The position numbers and the translations under genes are program-made. The notes beneath the pieces were generated by a model. It was not told where the DNA came from, searched no databases, and was given only the letters and a program-made list of their open reading frames with translations. Source: Streptomyces coelicoflavus (lineage in GTDB: Bacteria; Actinomycetota; Actinomycetes; Streptomycetales; Streptomycetaceae). Taken from it: a stretch of DNA of 64,000 nt. The stretch spans positions 247,567 to 311,566 of the forward strand of contig NZ_BEWB01000013.1 of the NCBI RefSeq assembly GCF_003112555.1. Direction: 5' to 3'. Numbering within the stretch: the stretch's first letter is position 1; every line of letters starts with the position of its first letter. Positions 49,198 through 57,367 of this stretch are shown here, one piece after another.

Positions 49198-51804
49198 GTG
49201 GGGCATGGAGTGCCGGAACTCGTACTGGAATCCAATGGACGTACCTGGACGCTCGATCCGTCCCGGTCATACGCGCTAGGACGCGATCCGCAGGGGGAGC
49301 TTGTTTTCGACGACGCCAGGGTCTCCTGGCGGCACGCCACGATCAGTTTCAACGGCCGCAGTTGGGTGGTCGACGATCACGGCAGCACCAACGGCACGTT
49401 CGTGCACGGGCAGCGGGTCCAGCAGATGGAGCTCGGCGCCGGCACGGTGCTGAACCTGGGCAACGCGACCGACGGACCGCGGGTGAGCCTGAGCGGCGCG
49501 CAGGCCCCGGCCGGCACGCCGCAACAGCAACAGCAGCCGTACGCCGCGCAGGGCGCCAACGCGGGCTGGGCGCAGCAGGCGCCGCCCGCGCAGGAGCCGT
49601 TCCAGCAGCAGGCACCGCCGCAGCAGGCACCGCAGCACGGGCAGCAGCACCAGGCCCAGCAGGCCGGCTGGCAGCAGAGTCAGCCACCGCAGCAGGCGGC
49701 GCCGCCGCAACAGCAGGCCGTGCCGCACTTCCCCCAGCAGCAGGGATCCGGCGGCGCGGCGGGGGCGCCACCGGTCTACGGGGACCGCAGCCCGACCACG
49801 TTCCACCAGTTCTCGCTCGGCCGGGTGATGCGCATCGGCCGTGCCCTGGAGAACGACCTGGTCGTCTCGGACCTCCAGGTCTCCCGCAACCACGCGGAGT
49901 TCCACTCGACGCCCGACGGGCGCATGGAGATCCGCGACCTCGGCTCGCACAACGGCACGTACGTCAACGGCCAGCCGATCCCCAAGGGCGGCACCCAGCT
50001 GCTCGGCCCGACCGACATCGTCGGTGTCGGCCACTCGACGTTCCAGATCGTCGGCGACCGGCTCGAGGAGTTCGTCGACACCGGTGAGGTCTCCTTCTCC
50101 GCCCGTCACCTGACCGTCACGGTCGACGGCGGCAAGCAGATCCTCAAGGACGTCTCCTTCGGCGTGCCCGAGAAGTCGCTGATCGCGGTCATCGGCCCGT
50201 CGGGATCCGGCAAGTCGACCCTGCTCAAGGCGCTCACCGGCTACCGGCCGGCCGACCAGGGCGAGGTCCTCTACGACAACCGGAACCTGTACAAGCAGTT
50301 CGCCGAGCTGCGCCAGCGCATCGGTCTGGTCCCGCAGGACGACATCCTGCACAAGGAGCTGACCGTCAAGAAGGCCCTCAAGTACGCGGCGAAGCTGCGC
50401 TTCCCGGCCGACACCACGGCCGCCGAGCGTGACGCCCGGATAGACGAGGTGCTGCGCGAGCTGAAGCTGGACATCCACAAGGACAAGAAGGTCACGTCCC
50501 TGTCCGGCGGTCAGCGCAAGCGCGTCTCCGTCGCCCTGGAGCTGCTCACCAAGCCGTCGCTGATCTTCCTGGACGAGCCGACCTCCGGTCTCGACCCGGG
50601 CATGGACCGCGACGTCATGCAGCTGCTGCGCGGCCTCGCCGACGACGGCCGCACCGTCCTCGTCGTCACCCACTCGGTGGCCGAGCTGGCGACCTGCGAC
50701 AAGCTCCTCGTGATGGCGCCGGGCGGTTCCGTGGCCTACTTCGGCCCGCCCGAGGAGGCACTGAACTTCTTCGGCTACGACACCTGGGCCGACGTCTTCT
50801 CCGCCTTCGAGAACTACCGCGACTACGACTGGGCGGGCCGCTGGAAGGGCTCGCAGCACTACCAGATGTACGCCGCGGACCTGGACGCCGTCGCGCCGCA
50901 GTCCGTACAGGTGCCGCCGATGCAGGCGATGCGGCCGCCGAAGCCGCAGGGCTGGATGTCGCAGTTCGTCACGCTGGTGCGGCGCTACACGTCGGTGATC
51001 GCCTCCGACAAGGGCTTCCTCGCCCTGATGGTGATCCTGCCCGCGGTGCTGGGCGCGGTGAGCCTGCTCATCGACCCGGACAAGGGCCTGCTGCCCAACC
51101 CCGCCAACCCGCAGACCGGCCGGATCATCCCGAACGGCACCGCCACCACGGTCCTGCTGATCCTCGCGGTCGGCGCCTGCTTCGCCGGTGCCGCGAACTC
51201 GGTCCGCGAGCTGATCAAGGAACGGGTGATCTACGAGCGGGAACGCGCCACCGGCCTGTCCCGGTCCGCGTACCTGATGTCCAAGGTCTTCGTGCTCGGC
51301 CTGATCACCGTGTTCCAGGGCCTGCTGGTCGGCGTGATCGGCTTCGCCAGCCGCGAGATCCCGGAGGAGGGGCTGGTCCTCGGGGGGATGACGCTGGTCG
51401 AGCTGTCCCTGCCGATCATGGCCCTCGGCTTCGCCTCGATGATGTTCGGCCTGGTCATCTCCTCGCTGGTGAAGACCGCCGAGAAGACCATGCCGCTGCT
51501 GGTGATGTTCGCGATCATCCAGGTCGTCTTCACCGGCTGCCTCTTCGCCCTGAACGGCGCGGTCGGCGTCAACCAGTTCTCGTACCTGATGCCCTCGCGC
51601 TGGGCGGTCGCCGCGGCCGGTGCCACGCTGGACTTCAACAAGATCAGCCCGCCGGAGAAGGGCGCCGAGGCCGACCCGCTGTGGGAGCACACCGTGGGCG
51701 CCTGGGGCATGGACATGGCCGCGCTGATCGTTCTCGGCGTGATCTGCGGCTTCTTCGTCGCCCGCTTCCTGCGCCGGCACGAGCCCGAGGTCATGCGCAA
51801 GTAG
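49198..51804 (+). CDS. FHA-domain ABC transporter (ATPase-permease fusion)
   Basis: An 868-residue protein with five parts: FHA domain 1 (residues about 1-95, SYALGRDP...GSTNGTFVHG); a Gln/Pro/Ala-rich linker (about 105-195); FHA domain 2 (about 205-285, MRIGRALENDLVVSD...GSHNGTYVNG); an ABCG-type ATPase (Walker A GPSGSGKST, signature LSGGQRKRVS, FLDEPTSGLDPG); and a C-terminal permease with six helices. FHA domains read phosphothreonine, so a Ser/Thr kinase probably controls it. Start GTG with GGGGA upstream. The substrate is unknown. A perfect 15-bp hairpin terminates it. Confidence 0.92.
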   Translation: MGHGVPELVLESNGRTWTLDPSRSYALGRDPQGELVFDDARVSWRHATISFNGRSWVVDDHGSTNGTFVHGQRVQQMELGAGTVLNLGNATDGPRVSLSGAQAPAGTPQQQQQPYAAQGANAGWAQQAPPAQEPFQQQAPPQQAPQHGQQHQAQQAGWQQSQPPQQAAPPQQQAVPHFPQQQGSGGAAGAPPVYGDRSPTTFHQFSLGRVMRIGRALENDLVVSDLQVSRNHAEFHSTPDGRMEIRDLGSHNGTYVNGQPIPKGGTQLLGPTDIVGVGHSTFQIVGDRLEEFVDTGEVSFSARHLTVTVDGGKQILKDVSFGVPEKSLIAVIGPSGSGKSTLLKALTGYRPADQGEVLYDNRNLYKQFAELRQRIGLVPQDDILHKELTVKKALKYAAKLRFPADTTAAERDARIDEVLRELKLDIHKDKKVTSLSGGQRKRVSVALELLTKPSLIFLDEPTSGLDPGMDRDVMQLLRGLADDGRTVLVVTHSVAELATCDKLLVMAPGGSVAYFGPPEEALNFFGYDTWADVFSAFENYRDYDWAGRWKGSQHYQMYAADLDAVAPQSVQVPPMQAMRPPKPQGWMSQFVTLVRRYTSVIASDKGFLALMVILPAVLGAVSLLIDPDKGLLPNPANPQTGRIIPNGTATTVLLILAVGACFAGAANSVRELIKERVIYERERATGLSRSAYLMSKVFVLGLITVFQGLLVGVIGFASREIPEEGLVLGGMTLVELSLPIMALGFASMMFGLVISSLVKTAEKTMPLLVMFAIIQVVFTGCLFALNGAVGVNQFSYLMPSRWAVAAAGATLDFNKISPPEKGAEADPLWEHTVGAWGMDMAALIVLGVICGFFVARFLRRHEPEVMRK

Positions 51805-51841
51805 GCCGACGTCCGGCGGGTCCCGAAGGCCCCCGCACGCC

Positions 51842-51881
51842 CCGAAGGGCGGCACCCCGTCAGGAGGGTGCCGCCCTTCGG
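51842..51881. terminator. Strong bidirectional terminator after the FHA transporter
   Basis: CCGAAGGGCGGCACC (51842-51856) pairs perfectly with GGTGCCGCCCTTCGG (51867-51881), 10-nt loop, between convergent genes. Confidence 0.88.
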
Positions 51882-51927
51882 CGTACGGTGCGGCGTCGGC
51901 GACGTCGTGAAGAGGTCCGCGCCGACC

Positions 51928-52647
51928 TCAGTACGCGCTGTCGACGTTGTCCATGGTGCCGTACTTGTCCGCGGCGTAGTTGCACGCGGCGACGATGTTG
52001 GCGACCGGGTCGTAGATGTTCTTCGACGTGCCGGGCACGTGGTAGGCCTTGAACGTCGGCGGGATGACCTGGAGCAGGCCCTTCGACGGGATGCCGTTGA
52101 TGGCGTTGATGTCCCAGTCGTTGATGGCCATCGGGTTGCCGGACGACTCCCGCATGATGTTGCGGTGGATGCCCTCGTAGGAGCCGGGTATGTCGTGCTT
52201 CTTCATGATGGCCCGGGCCTCGCGGATCCAGCCGTCCAGGTTGTCCGGGTAGGACTTCGGCGCGGCCTTCTTGACCTCGGTGCGCTGGGCGGACCGGCTG
52301 GTGGTCTCCTTCGCCTCACGCTTGGAGGCGGCCTTCTCGGCGGCGGCCTTCTTCTCGGCGGTCGCCTTCTTGGCGGCCGCCTCCTTCTTGGCCTCGATGG
52401 CGGCGACCTTCTGGCTCGCGCCGGCGAGCTGGCCGGTGACACCGGCGTGCACGTCCTGGATCTGCTTGGTGCTGTACGCCACCTTGGCCGTCGGAGCGGC
52501 CTCGCTCGTGGTCGACGTCTGACCGCTGGCCGGGACGGCGGTGAGGGCGACGGCGGCGGCGCCGAGCGTGCCGACACCGGCGATCGCGACCTTGTGCGTG
52601 CGGGTCAGGGAACGACTGCGACCACGGGGAAGGATGTTCTTGAGCAT
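51928..52647 (-). CDS. Secreted lytic transglycosylase (SLT domain)
   Basis: A 239-residue exported protein. A basic N-terminus and hydrophobic segment (VAIAGVGTLGAAAVALTAVPASG) form a signal peptide, followed by a Lys/Ala/Glu-rich helical spacer (about 65-120). The C-terminal goose-lysozyme-like SLT domain has the catalytic Glu in IMRESSGNPMAIN, with SKGLLQVIPPTF and NIVAACNYAADKYGTM typical of the family. It cuts peptidoglycan during growth or germination. The upstream leader is long and structured. Confidence 0.88.
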   Translation of the reverse strand: MLKNILPRGRSRSLTRTHKVAIAGVGTLGAAAVALTAVPASGQTSTTSEAAPTAKVAYSTKQIQDVHAGVTGQLAGASQKVAAIEAKKEAAAKKATAEKKAAAEKAASKREAKETTSRSAQRTEVKKAAPKSYPDNLDGWIREARAIMKKHDIPGSYEGIHRNIMRESSGNPMAINDWDINAINGIPSKGLLQVIPPTFKAYHVPGTSKNIYDPVANIVAACNYAADKYGTMDNVDSAY

Positions 52648-53000
52648 GGCGGGATAGACCTCTTCGAATAGCGCGGAGGTCGCTCTCGTCCGGTGGGGAC
52701 AGTTGGTGCTTCCGGCACAAACGCCGCGGGGGAGAACCCACGGCGCTGAGCGACGAGAGCAATTCTTAGCGACCGCAAAATCCGGAGGCAAAGGTGTGAC
52801 GTACGATCCGGGATAGTGGATCAGGGAACGGCAAAGCGGGGCAGATTTGACCATCTGCCCCGCTCAAAACGGGCGAGTCGTTCTCCTACTCCCCTTCGTA
52901 CGTGACGTGCGCCCTATGCGCGGGCTCACATCGGCCCCCCGCCTTTCTCACTGTTGGTTGCTGAAGCAATGCGATGTGTGAGTGGATTGGCGACGCTCTC
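52648..53000 (-). promoter_or_regulatory. Structured 5' leader of the transglycosylase gene (353-bp intergenic region)
   Basis: No gene is visible. GACGAGAGC (52752-52760) and GCTCTCGTC (52682-52690) form a 9-bp closing stem around two inner hairpins (CGCCG-GGG/CCC-CGGCG at 52722-52745 and GTGC/GCAC at 52706-52718). Together they look like a folded leader RNA about 35 nt before the start codon. I could not match it to the c-di-AMP riboswitch consensus that often controls such enzymes. The queA terminator (52835-52864) lies further upstream. Confidence 0.5.
52835..52864 (-). terminator. Hairpin terminator after queA
   Basis: AGCGGGGCAGAT pairs perfectly with ATCTGCCCCGCT over 12 bp with a 6-nt loop, and A or T runs flank both sides. 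It lies 136 bp after the queA stop on the minus strand. Confidence 0.8.
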
Positions 53001-54101
53001 CTACGGCAGCAGGAGATGGACGTCCCCGAACTCGTGCCACAGGTAGCGCCCCCGCACCGCCGCGTCGTACCCGCGGTCGATCGCCGCCCGCCCCGCCACC
53101 GCCTCGAGCATCAGCAGATGCGAGGCCTCGGGCTCGTGCAGCCCCGTCAGCAGCCCCTCCACCACCCGCACCCCGCGCTCCGGGGTCACCACCAGATCGG
53201 TCCACCCGGCCCGCGCCCGTACGACCCCGTCGGAACCGACCGCCGACTCCACCGCCCGGACGGCCGTCGTCCCCACCGCCACCACCCGCCCGTCACCGGC
53301 GCGCACGGCGTTGATCAGCCGCGCCGACGCCTCCGGCACCGCGAACCGCTCCGGATACGGCGGTTCGTGCGACTCCGCCGACGCCACCCCGGTGTGCAGC
53401 GTCACCGGCGCGAACTGCACCCCGCGGCTCACCAGCTCCGCCACCAGCCGCGCCGTGAAGGGCCGCGCCGCGCTCGGCATCTCCGCACTGCCCGTCCCGT
53501 CCCCGGGCGGAACCGCGAAGACCGTCTGGTAGACGGACAGCGGCTGGTCCCGCTCCGTATAGGAGTAACGAATGGGCCGCCCGTGCTCGCGCAGCAGCGC
53601 GGGCACCTCCGCCCGCGACACCCGCGCCCACCACAACCGCTCCCCGCGCGCACTCAGCGGCTCCTCCAGCACCAGCCGCGCACCACCCGGCAGCCGCACC
53701 TTCGTCCCCGCCGGGCCACCGCACCCACGCCCCTCCACTGCATCCGCACGCGCGCGCGTGGTGCCCGCCGCGTCCGCACGCGCGCGCGTGGTGCCCCTTC
53801 CGTCCGGTTCCCGCAGCTCCACCGCCCACCGGCCGTCGTCCCCGCGCGTGGAGAAGTGCACCACCACGCGCGCGTGCCCGACCCGGCCGTCCACGGCGGC
53901 GGCCAGCGTGGGCGAGGTGTTGACGACCAGCAGATCGCCGGCCCGCAGCAGCCCCGGCAGCTCCCCGAAGACGTGGTGCGACACCTCGGTGCCGTGCGAC
54001 ACCAGCAGCCGCACACCGTCCCGGTCCAGGCCCGGCCCCCGCTGCTCCACCGGCACCCGGGCCGACAACTCCTCCGGCACCCTCACCGCCGGCGCCCGCA
54101 T
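53001..54101 (-). CDS. queA: QueA-like S-adenosylmethionine:tRNA ribosyltransferase-isomerase
   Basis: A 366-residue protein of the QueA family, which adds the epoxycyclopentanediol precursor to preQ1 tRNA. Family segments are visible: GDLLVVNTSPTLAAAVDGR, RPIRYSYTERDQPLSVYQTVFA, RPFTARLVAELVSRGVQFAPVTLHTGV and EPPYPERF. A stretch at about residues 105-125 contains a tandem 10-residue duplication (GTTRARADAA/V). It comes from a 30-bp DNA duplication and makes the protein slightly long. No tgt or queuosine genes are nearby, so the actual substrate is uncertain. Its ATG overlaps the SDR stop (TGATG). Confidence 0.82.
   Translation of the reverse strand: MRAPAVRVPEELSARVPVEQRGPGLDRDGVRLLVSHGTEVSHHVFGELPGLLRAGDLLVVNTSPTLAAAVDGRVGHARVVVHFSTRGDDGRWAVELREPDGRGTTRARADAAGTTRARADAVEGRGCGGPAGTKVRLPGGARLVLEEPLSARGERLWWARVSRAEVPALLREHGRPIRYSYTERDQPLSVYQTVFAVPPGDGTGSAEMPSAARPFTARLVAELVSRGVQFAPVTLHTGVASAESHEPPYPERFAVPEASARLINAVRAGDGRVVAVGTTAVRAVESAVGSDGVVRARAGWTDLVVTPERGVRVVEGLLTGLHEPEASHLLMLEAVAGRAAIDRGYDAAVRGRYLWHEFGDVHLLLP
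53747..53790. repeat. 30-bp tandem duplication within queA
   Basis: Two copies of a 14-bp palindrome (CACGCGCGCGCGTG) start at 53747 and 53777, exactly 30 bp apart, each followed by GTGCCC-type sequence. The flanks repeat too, giving two in-frame copies of a 10-residue peptide. Confidence 0.85.
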
Positions 54102-54796
54102 CACCGCGCCTCCAGCAGCGCCGGAGCCCCGTAGCGTCCGCTCGCCGGCCGCTCGTCCAGCAGCCGCAGCAGCGCCGGCACGACACTGGCCGGATCCGGT
54201 CGCGGATCGTCGTCGTCCGGCACGGCCGCGGCGTACAGATCCGTGGCCATGTCCCCCGGATCGACCGCCCACACCCGCAGCCCCGGCTCCTCGGCGCCCA
54301 GTACCGCCGCCAGCTGGTCCAGGGCCGCCTTGGAAGCCCCGTAGCCGCCCCACGTCTCGTACGCCTCGGCGGCCGCGTCCGAGCTGACCGTCATCACCGC
54401 GCCCGCGGGAGCCGCCCGCAGCGACGGCAGCGCCTCCCGCACCAGGCCGAGCGCGGCCACGACGTTCACCTCCAGGGCCCGTCGCAGCCCGTCCAGCGGC
54501 AGCTCCTCCAGCCGCACCAGCGGCTCGGCGCCCAGCGCGCTCGCGTTGCTGACCAGCAGATCCACCCCGCCCAGCCGCCCGGCCTCCGCCACCAGCGCCG
54601 TGCGGTGCCAGGAGTCCGTGACGTCGCCGGACAACGCCGTCACGCGGGTGCCGTACGCCTCGAGCGCCGTCGCCGCCTCCCCGAGCACCTCGGGGTTCCT
54701 GGCGTCCAGCACCAGGTCCCACCCCCGTGCCGCCAGAGCCTCGGCGAGCGCCCTGCCCAGCCCCTTCGACGCTCCCGTGATGATCGCAACCGGCAT
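54101..54796 (-). CDS. Short-chain dehydrogenase/reductase
   Basis: A 231-residue SDR with cofactor motif TGASKGLGRALAEAL, NAS motif VSNASALG, active-site Ser in TVSSDAAAEA, and catalytic Tyr and Lys in YGASKAALDQL. Length is normal for a classical SDR. The ATG at 54796 has AAGGGGAC upstream. Translationally coupled to queA. The substrate is unknown. Confidence 0.88.
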   Translation of the reverse strand: MPVAIITGASKGLGRALAEALAARGWDLVLDARNPEVLGEAATALEAYGTRVTALSGDVTDSWHRTALVAEAGRLGGVDLLVSNASALGAEPLVRLEELPLDGLRRALEVNVVAALGLVREALPSLRAAPAGAVMTVSSDAAAEAYETWGGYGASKAALDQLAAVLGAEEPGLRVWAVDPGDMATDLYAAAVPDDDDPRPDPASVVPALLRLLDERPASGRYGAPALLEAR

Positions 54797-54912
54797 GACG
54801 CACGTCCCCTTCGTCGTCCCCGCCGTCCGTTCGGCCGGCGTGATCCCCAACGTAGGAACCCGGCCCCGCCGGCCACCTCGGGCACGGGTCCCGACCGGGG
54901 AGGGCCCTTCGC

Positions 54913-54959
54913 CCTAGGCCCGGCGGGCGGGACTCCGGACCTAGTCCCACCGGCCTAGG
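54913..54959. promoter_or_regulatory. Three CCTAG(G/T) elements upstream of the two-component genes
   Basis: CCTAGG at 54913, CCTAGT at 54940 and CCTAGG at 54954 lie within 47 bp; the middle one sits in a GGGACTCC...TAGTCCC imperfect dyad. CTAG is normally very rare in Streptomyces DNA, so a triple occurrence 60-100 bp before the kinase start suggests a regulator site. Confidence 0.45.
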
Positions 54960-55014
54960 CGACGCCCGTCACCGGGCCGATCCCGCCTCCACCCCCCGCG
55001 GGTACCGTGAGGAC

Positions 55015-56160
55015 ATGAGTCACGGCCCCCGGTCCGGCCTCACCGCGGTGAGTTCCGCGCTGCTGGCCATGAGCAGACACCTCGAGGTGCGCGACGTCCT
55101 CAAGACGATCGTCGCCTCCGCCCGCGAACTGCTCGACGCGCAGTACGCCGCCCTCGGCGTCCCCGACGACCACGGCGGCTTCGCCCAGTTCGTGGTCGAC
55201 GGCGTCAGCGACGAGCAGTGGAAGGCCATCGGCCCCCTGCCCCGCCAGCACGGCATCCTCGCCGCCATGCTCCAGGAGGCCACCCCCGAGCGCCTCGGCG
55301 ACGTCCGCAAGGACCCCCGCTTCGGGGGCTGGCCCGCAGCCCACCCCGACCTGGTCGACTTCCTGGGCCTGCCGATCCGCGACGGCGACGAGGTCATCGG
55401 GGCCCTGTTCCTCGCCAACAAGAACTGTCCCAAACCCACGGGCACCTGCGGCTTCACCCAGGACGACGAGGAACTGCTCGGCATCCTCGCCCAGCACGCC
55501 GCGATCGCCCTCACCAACGCGCGCCTGTACGAGCGCAGCCGCGAGCTGACCATCGCCGAGGAGCGCTCCCGCCTCGCCCACGAACTGCACGACGCGGTCA
55601 GCCAGAAGCTGTTCTCCCTGCGCCTGACCGCCCAGGCCGCCACCGCCCTGGTCGACCGCGACCCCGCGCGCGCCAAGGACGAGCTGCACCAGGTCGCCAC
55701 GCTCGCCGCCGAGGCGGCCGACGAACTGCGTGCCGCCGTCGTCGAGCTGCGCCCCGCCGCCCTCGAGGAGGACGGCCTCGTCGCCACCCTGCGCACCCAG
55801 ATCCAGGTCCTCGACCGCGCCCACACCGCCCGCGTGACCTTCACCGGCCACGGCGTCAAGGCCCTGCCCGCCGCCCACGAGGAGGCGTTGCTGCGCGTGG
55901 CCCAGGAAGCACTGCACAACGCCCTGCGCCACTCGGGGGCGGAACACGTCGAGGTGACCCTGCACCGGCGGGACACCGGAACCGTCCTGCGGATCACCGA
56001 CGACGGAAGCGGCTTCGACCCGCGCACGGTCCGCCGCGCCGGACGCCACCTCGGCCTGGTCTCCATGCGCGACCGGGCGAACGGCACCGGCGGCCGGCTG
56101 ACCGTGCGGTCCGCGCCCGGCGAGGGCACCACGATCGAGATGGAGGTTCCCGGTGGCTGA
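55015..56160 (+). CDS. GAF-domain sensor histidine kinase (NarL/DevS class)
   Basis: A 381-residue soluble kinase. A GAF domain spans about residues 22-175 (AVSSALLAMSRHLEVRDVLKTIVASARELLDAQYAALGV). The HisKA_3 dimerisation helix has the phospho-acceptor His in AHELHDAVSQKLF (about 189), and the ATPase domain has DDGSGFD and GTTIEMEV. DevS-like proteins bind haem or other ligands in GAF, but the ligand here is unknown. The ATG follows GTGAGGAC. The response-regulator GTG overlaps its 3' end by 8 bp. Confidence 0.9.
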   Translation: MSHGPRSGLTAVSSALLAMSRHLEVRDVLKTIVASARELLDAQYAALGVPDDHGGFAQFVVDGVSDEQWKAIGPLPRQHGILAAMLQEATPERLGDVRKDPRFGGWPAAHPDLVDFLGLPIRDGDEVIGALFLANKNCPKPTGTCGFTQDDEELLGILAQHAAIALTNARLYERSRELTIAEERSRLAHELHDAVSQKLFSLRLTAQAATALVDRDPARAKDELHQVATLAAEAADELRAAVVELRPAALEEDGLVATLRTQIQVLDRAHTARVTFTGHGVKALPAAHEEALLRVAQEALHNALRHSGAEHVEVTLHRRDTGTVLRITDDGSGFDPRTVRRAGRHLGLVSMRDRANGTGGRLTVRSAPGEGTTIEMEVPGG

Positions 56161-56794
56161 AACGATCAAGGTGCTGCTCGTCGACGACCACCAGGTGGTC
56201 CGCCGGGGACTGCGCACCTTCCTGGAGGTACAGGACGACATCGAGGTGGTCGGCGAGGCCGCCGACGGCGCCGAGGGAGTCGACCGCGCGCAGGAGCTGA
56301 AACCCGACGTGATCCTCATGGACGTCAAGATGCCGGGCATGGACGGCGTCGACGCGCTGCGCCGGCTCCGCGAGCTGGACAACCACGCGCGCGTGCTCGT
56401 CGTCACCAGCTTCACCGAGCAGCGCACCGTGGTCCCGGCCCTGCGCGCGGGCGCGGCCGGATACGTCTACAAGGACGTCGACCCCGACGCGCTGGCCGGC
56501 GCCATCCGCTCCGTCCACGCCGGTCACATCCTGCTCCAGCCCGAGGTCGCGGGCGCCCTGCTGAGCCAGGAGGAGAGCAGCTCCGGGCCGGGCAGGGCGG
56601 GCTCCCTCACGGAACGGGAGCGCGAGGTGCTGGGCCTGATAGCGGACGGCCGCTCCAACCGGGAGATCGCGCGTGCGCTCGTCCTCTCCGAGAAGACGGT
56701 GAAGACCCACGTCTCGAACATCCTGATGAAACTCGACCTTGCCGACCGCACCCAGGCCGCCCTGTGGGCCGTACGACACGGTGTGGCCGGCTGA
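56153..56794 (+). CDS. NarL/FixJ-family response regulator
   Basis: A 213-residue regulator. The receiver domain has acidic residues in LLVDDHQ, the phosphorylated Asp in ILMDVKMPG (residue 57) and Lys in GYVYKDVDPD. A LuxR-type HTH follows (LTEREREVLGLIADGRSNREIARALVLSEKTVKTHVSNILMKL). It is coupled to the kinase by an 8-bp overlap. It may act on the CCTAG sites upstream of the operon; chpE follows downstream but has its own ribosome site and start. Confidence 0.92.
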   Translation: MAETIKVLLVDDHQVVRRGLRTFLEVQDDIEVVGEAADGAEGVDRAQELKPDVILMDVKMPGMDGVDALRRLRELDNHARVLVVTSFTEQRTVVPALRAGAAGYVYKDVDPDALAGAIRSVHAGHILLQPEVAGALLSQEESSSGPGRAGSLTEREREVLGLIADGRSNREIARALVLSEKTVKTHVSNILMKLDLADRTQAALWAVRHGVAG

Positions 56795-56949
56795 CCGGGT
56801 ACGCACCACCGTGGCGGAGGGTTCCCCTCCGGTCGGAGATTCATACCGTCGTGGGAATGTCCCCCATATGGCGCATCCTTCGAGGGGCCCGGCCGTTCTC
56901 CAGTGCGTGCCGCGGCGACTGCCGCGGCGACCGCAAGGAGGGCTTGTAA

Positions 56950-57198
56950 GTGAAGAACCTGAAGAAGGCAGCGGCCGTGACGATGGTGGCCGGCGGGCTG
57001 ATCGCCGCCGGCGCGGGCATGGCCTCCGCTACCGACGGCGGCTCCCACGCCCACGGCGAGGCCATCGGCTCCCCGGGCGTCGTCTCCGGCAACCTGGTCC
57101 AGGCGCCGATCCACATCCCGGTCAACGCCGTCGGCAACAGCGTCAACGTCATCGGCGTTCTGAACCCGGCCTTCGGCAACCTGGGCGTCAACCACTGA
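56950..57198 (+). CDS. chpE: Short chaplin ChpE
   Basis: An 82-residue exported protein: signal peptide (MKNLKKAAAVTMVAGGLIAAGAGMASA, about 27 residues) and a mature chaplin domain with HGEAIGSPGVVSGNLVQAPIHIPVN and GNSVNVIGVLNPAFGN. It has no cysteines, unlike most chaplins, which identifies it as the ChpE type. Chaplins assemble into amyloid-like fibres that coat aerial hyphae. The GTG start has AAGGAGG 8 nt upstream. Confidence 0.93.
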   Translation: MKNLKKAAAVTMVAGGLIAAGAGMASATDGGSHAHGEAIGSPGVVSGNLVQAPIHIPVNAVGNSVNVIGVLNPAFGNLGVNH

Positions 57199-57259
57199 CC
57201 CCGGTCGCGAACGATGCCTGCGGCCTCCCGGGCTCCTGGGAGGCCGCATCGGCATCATC

Positions 57260-57333
57260 CAGCCCGTCCGGCGTTTGAGGACGAGGCCGTTCAGGCCGAA
57301 TGCGGGGGTCTGGGGGCGCAGCCTCCGGGACGG
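57260..57333. repeat. Dispersed Streptomyces repeat, copy 2 (intergenic)
   Basis: Starts CAGCCCGTCCGGCGTTTGAG and continues through GGGGGCGCAGCCTCC. It matches the copy in cobB at 1411-1480 and lies between chpE and the convergent 58156 gene. Such elements are common intergenic palindromic units in Streptomyces. Confidence 0.85.
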
Positions 57334-57367
57334 TGACACCAGCACGGAGCACAGACCGGAGAAACGG

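Noticed and set aside
52648..53000. c-di-AMP (ydaO) riboswitch before the transglycosylase gene
   Set aside because: The conserved words I know for that class could not be found on the minus strand; the region is reported only as a structured leader.
53001..54101. A queuosine biosynthesis cluster around queA
   Set aside because: No tgt, queC-queF or queG-like genes are nearby; the neighbours are an SDR and a two-component system.
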